From NCBI GenBank assembly GCA_016783355.1, contig JADHWR010000006.1, positions 1-31,132 on the forward strand: a DNA stretch of 31,132 nucleotides, read 5' to 3'. A program made the position numbers and the translations under genes. Positions within the stretch are counted from its first letter, which is position 1; the number at the start of each line of letters is the position of its first letter. Positions 30,412 through 31,132 of this stretch are shown here, piece after piece. This stretch comes from Candidatus Omnitrophota bacterium. GTDB taxonomy: Bacteria > Omnitrophota > Gorgyraeia > Gygaellales > JAHJCI01. A model generated the notes under the pieces. It saw only the letters and a list, made by a program, of their open reading frames with translations, did not search any database and was not told the origin of the DNA.

Positions 30412-31132
30412 CTATCCCTGCCCCTTCAAAATACTGATTGTATACCCGATGTGCCTCTTGGGATTCTCTACACGCAATTTGGCAGTAATATTGTTCGCTT
30501 TTCTCACCGCCTTGTATCCATATTCCTCAATCAACTGAACAAACCTCTCTACAATCTCTGGATCCTCCGGCTCATTTAACTGCTTTGCTAATCTTTTGCC
30601 CCGTTTAACATCTATTTTACTATATTTTTTCTCTAATTCCACCCATAACTGCTGGGTAACTGCTGGTGGCACCAATTCATTTATATAATACTGATTTGAC
30701 CAGCGATGCCAATACGGCTCTCCGGGTTCTGGGCTAAAACGGTATATCTCTATCAGATTATGCCTTCCAAGCTCCAAAAGGCCATCCACTATAGACTTTA
30801 CGCTTATGCCATATCTTTCGGACAATCTCTCCTGACTATCAAACCACCACGGCTTTATTGTAGATTTCTGCCGTTCAATTAGTCCGACGAAATAAAGGTA
30901 TTTTGCCTTCATACTCAAGCGCCTATTCCATCCATACTCCCAAAAGGCAATAGGCAACGCAACGCATTCAGTCTTTGGCTCTGCAAATGGTTTATTCCTG
31001 TCACCTAAGCCTAATAAATACGCGCAGTCATTATCTTTATCATATCTAATCAAGGTATATTTACTATCTAAGTCCCTTAATACCCTTTTAACCATCCTAA
31101 AATAGGCAAAAGGGTAACGTCTGCCTTCTTTC
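30412..31132 (-). CDS. Winged-helix, replication-initiator-like protein, 5' end outside the window
   Basis: The frame stays open to the right edge. An ATG at 31095 would give 227 residues but has no ribosome site, and the upstream codons read plausibly as protein (EGRRYPFAYFR), so the true start is probably beyond the window. WFDSQERLSERYGISVKSIVDGLLELGRHNLIEIYR (numbered from that ATG, about 84-119) is a winged helix-turn-helix resembling those of plasmid or phage replication initiators. The C terminus, NPKRHIGYTISILKGQG, recalls DnaD/initiator tails. The function is not certain. Its position beside an IS suggests an accessory or integrated element. Confidence 0.6.
   Translation of the reverse strand, partial: KEGRRYPFAYFRMVKRVLRDLDSKYTLIRYDKDNDCAYLLGLGDRNKPFAEPKTECVALPIAFWEYGWNRRLSMKAKYLYFVGLIERQKSTIKPWWFDSQERLSERYGISVKSIVDGLLELGRHNLIEIYRFSPEPGEPYWHRWSNQYYINELVPPAVTQQLWVELEKKYSKIDVKRGKRLAKQLNEPEDPEIVERFVQLIEEYGYKAVRKANNITAKLRVENPKRHIGYTISILKGQG

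Overview
The window looks like a chromosomal segment of a moderately AT-rich Gram-negative-type bacterium, probably a member of candidate phylum Omnitrophota (OP3) or a close relative. This placement is inference. It rests on the mix of housekeeping genes, on lipoprotein and LpxH-like genes that point to an outer membrane, and on small GC-rich palindromes whose translations (PVRSK...GTSNGV) sit in frame inside proteins. No rRNA is present to fix the taxon. Nearly all genes are on the minus strand and tightly packed, with ATGA-type contacts and overlaps up to 34 nt.

Reading right to left along transcription, the core part holds four operon-like blocks. (1) A promoter at about 24933-24960 drives cpaF-lpd-queA. 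(2) A promoter at about 21112-21139 drives bioY-hppA-secDF-surA-like-pdxA-rsmA-LysM/amidase lipoprotein, a block of membrane energetics, export and envelope genes. (3) A promoter at about 12551-12578 drives an HU-like gene, hisS, aspS, a LysM lipoprotein, phoH, a 7TM-HD hydrolase, ybeY and recO, followed by rplM-rpsI with its own promoter. (4) A promoter at about 4515-4542 drives argC-argJ-argB-argD, giving N-acetylglutamate to N-acetylornithine and back by the acetyl-recycling route. All five promoters found have a 16-bp spacer.

The part from about 24.98 to 28.6 kb is less conserved: an alpha/beta hydrolase, small membrane or secreted proteins, a beta-repeat protein ending in Trp, a 4-TM protein and an LpxH-like metallophosphoesterase. 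From 28.68 kb rightward the DNA is mobile: AATCAGGGGACA repeats, a complete IS110-family element, and a winged-helix/replication-initiator-like gene that runs off the right edge.

Two things stand out. First, the IS110 element (about 28833-30349) has a structured leader that folds by eye as a two-loop bridge RNA. Its first loop carries two 7-nt guides that exactly match the left and right halves of the element's own insertion site. Removing the element restores a 34-bp sequence that is still present uninterrupted nearby. Second, several families of small repeats have entered housekeeping genes in frame (aspS, lpd twice, the amidase twice, pdxA, a lipoprotein signal peptide). A separate three-stem element that carries the Shine-Dalgarno sequence forms the leader of both the HU gene and the LysM lipoprotein gene.
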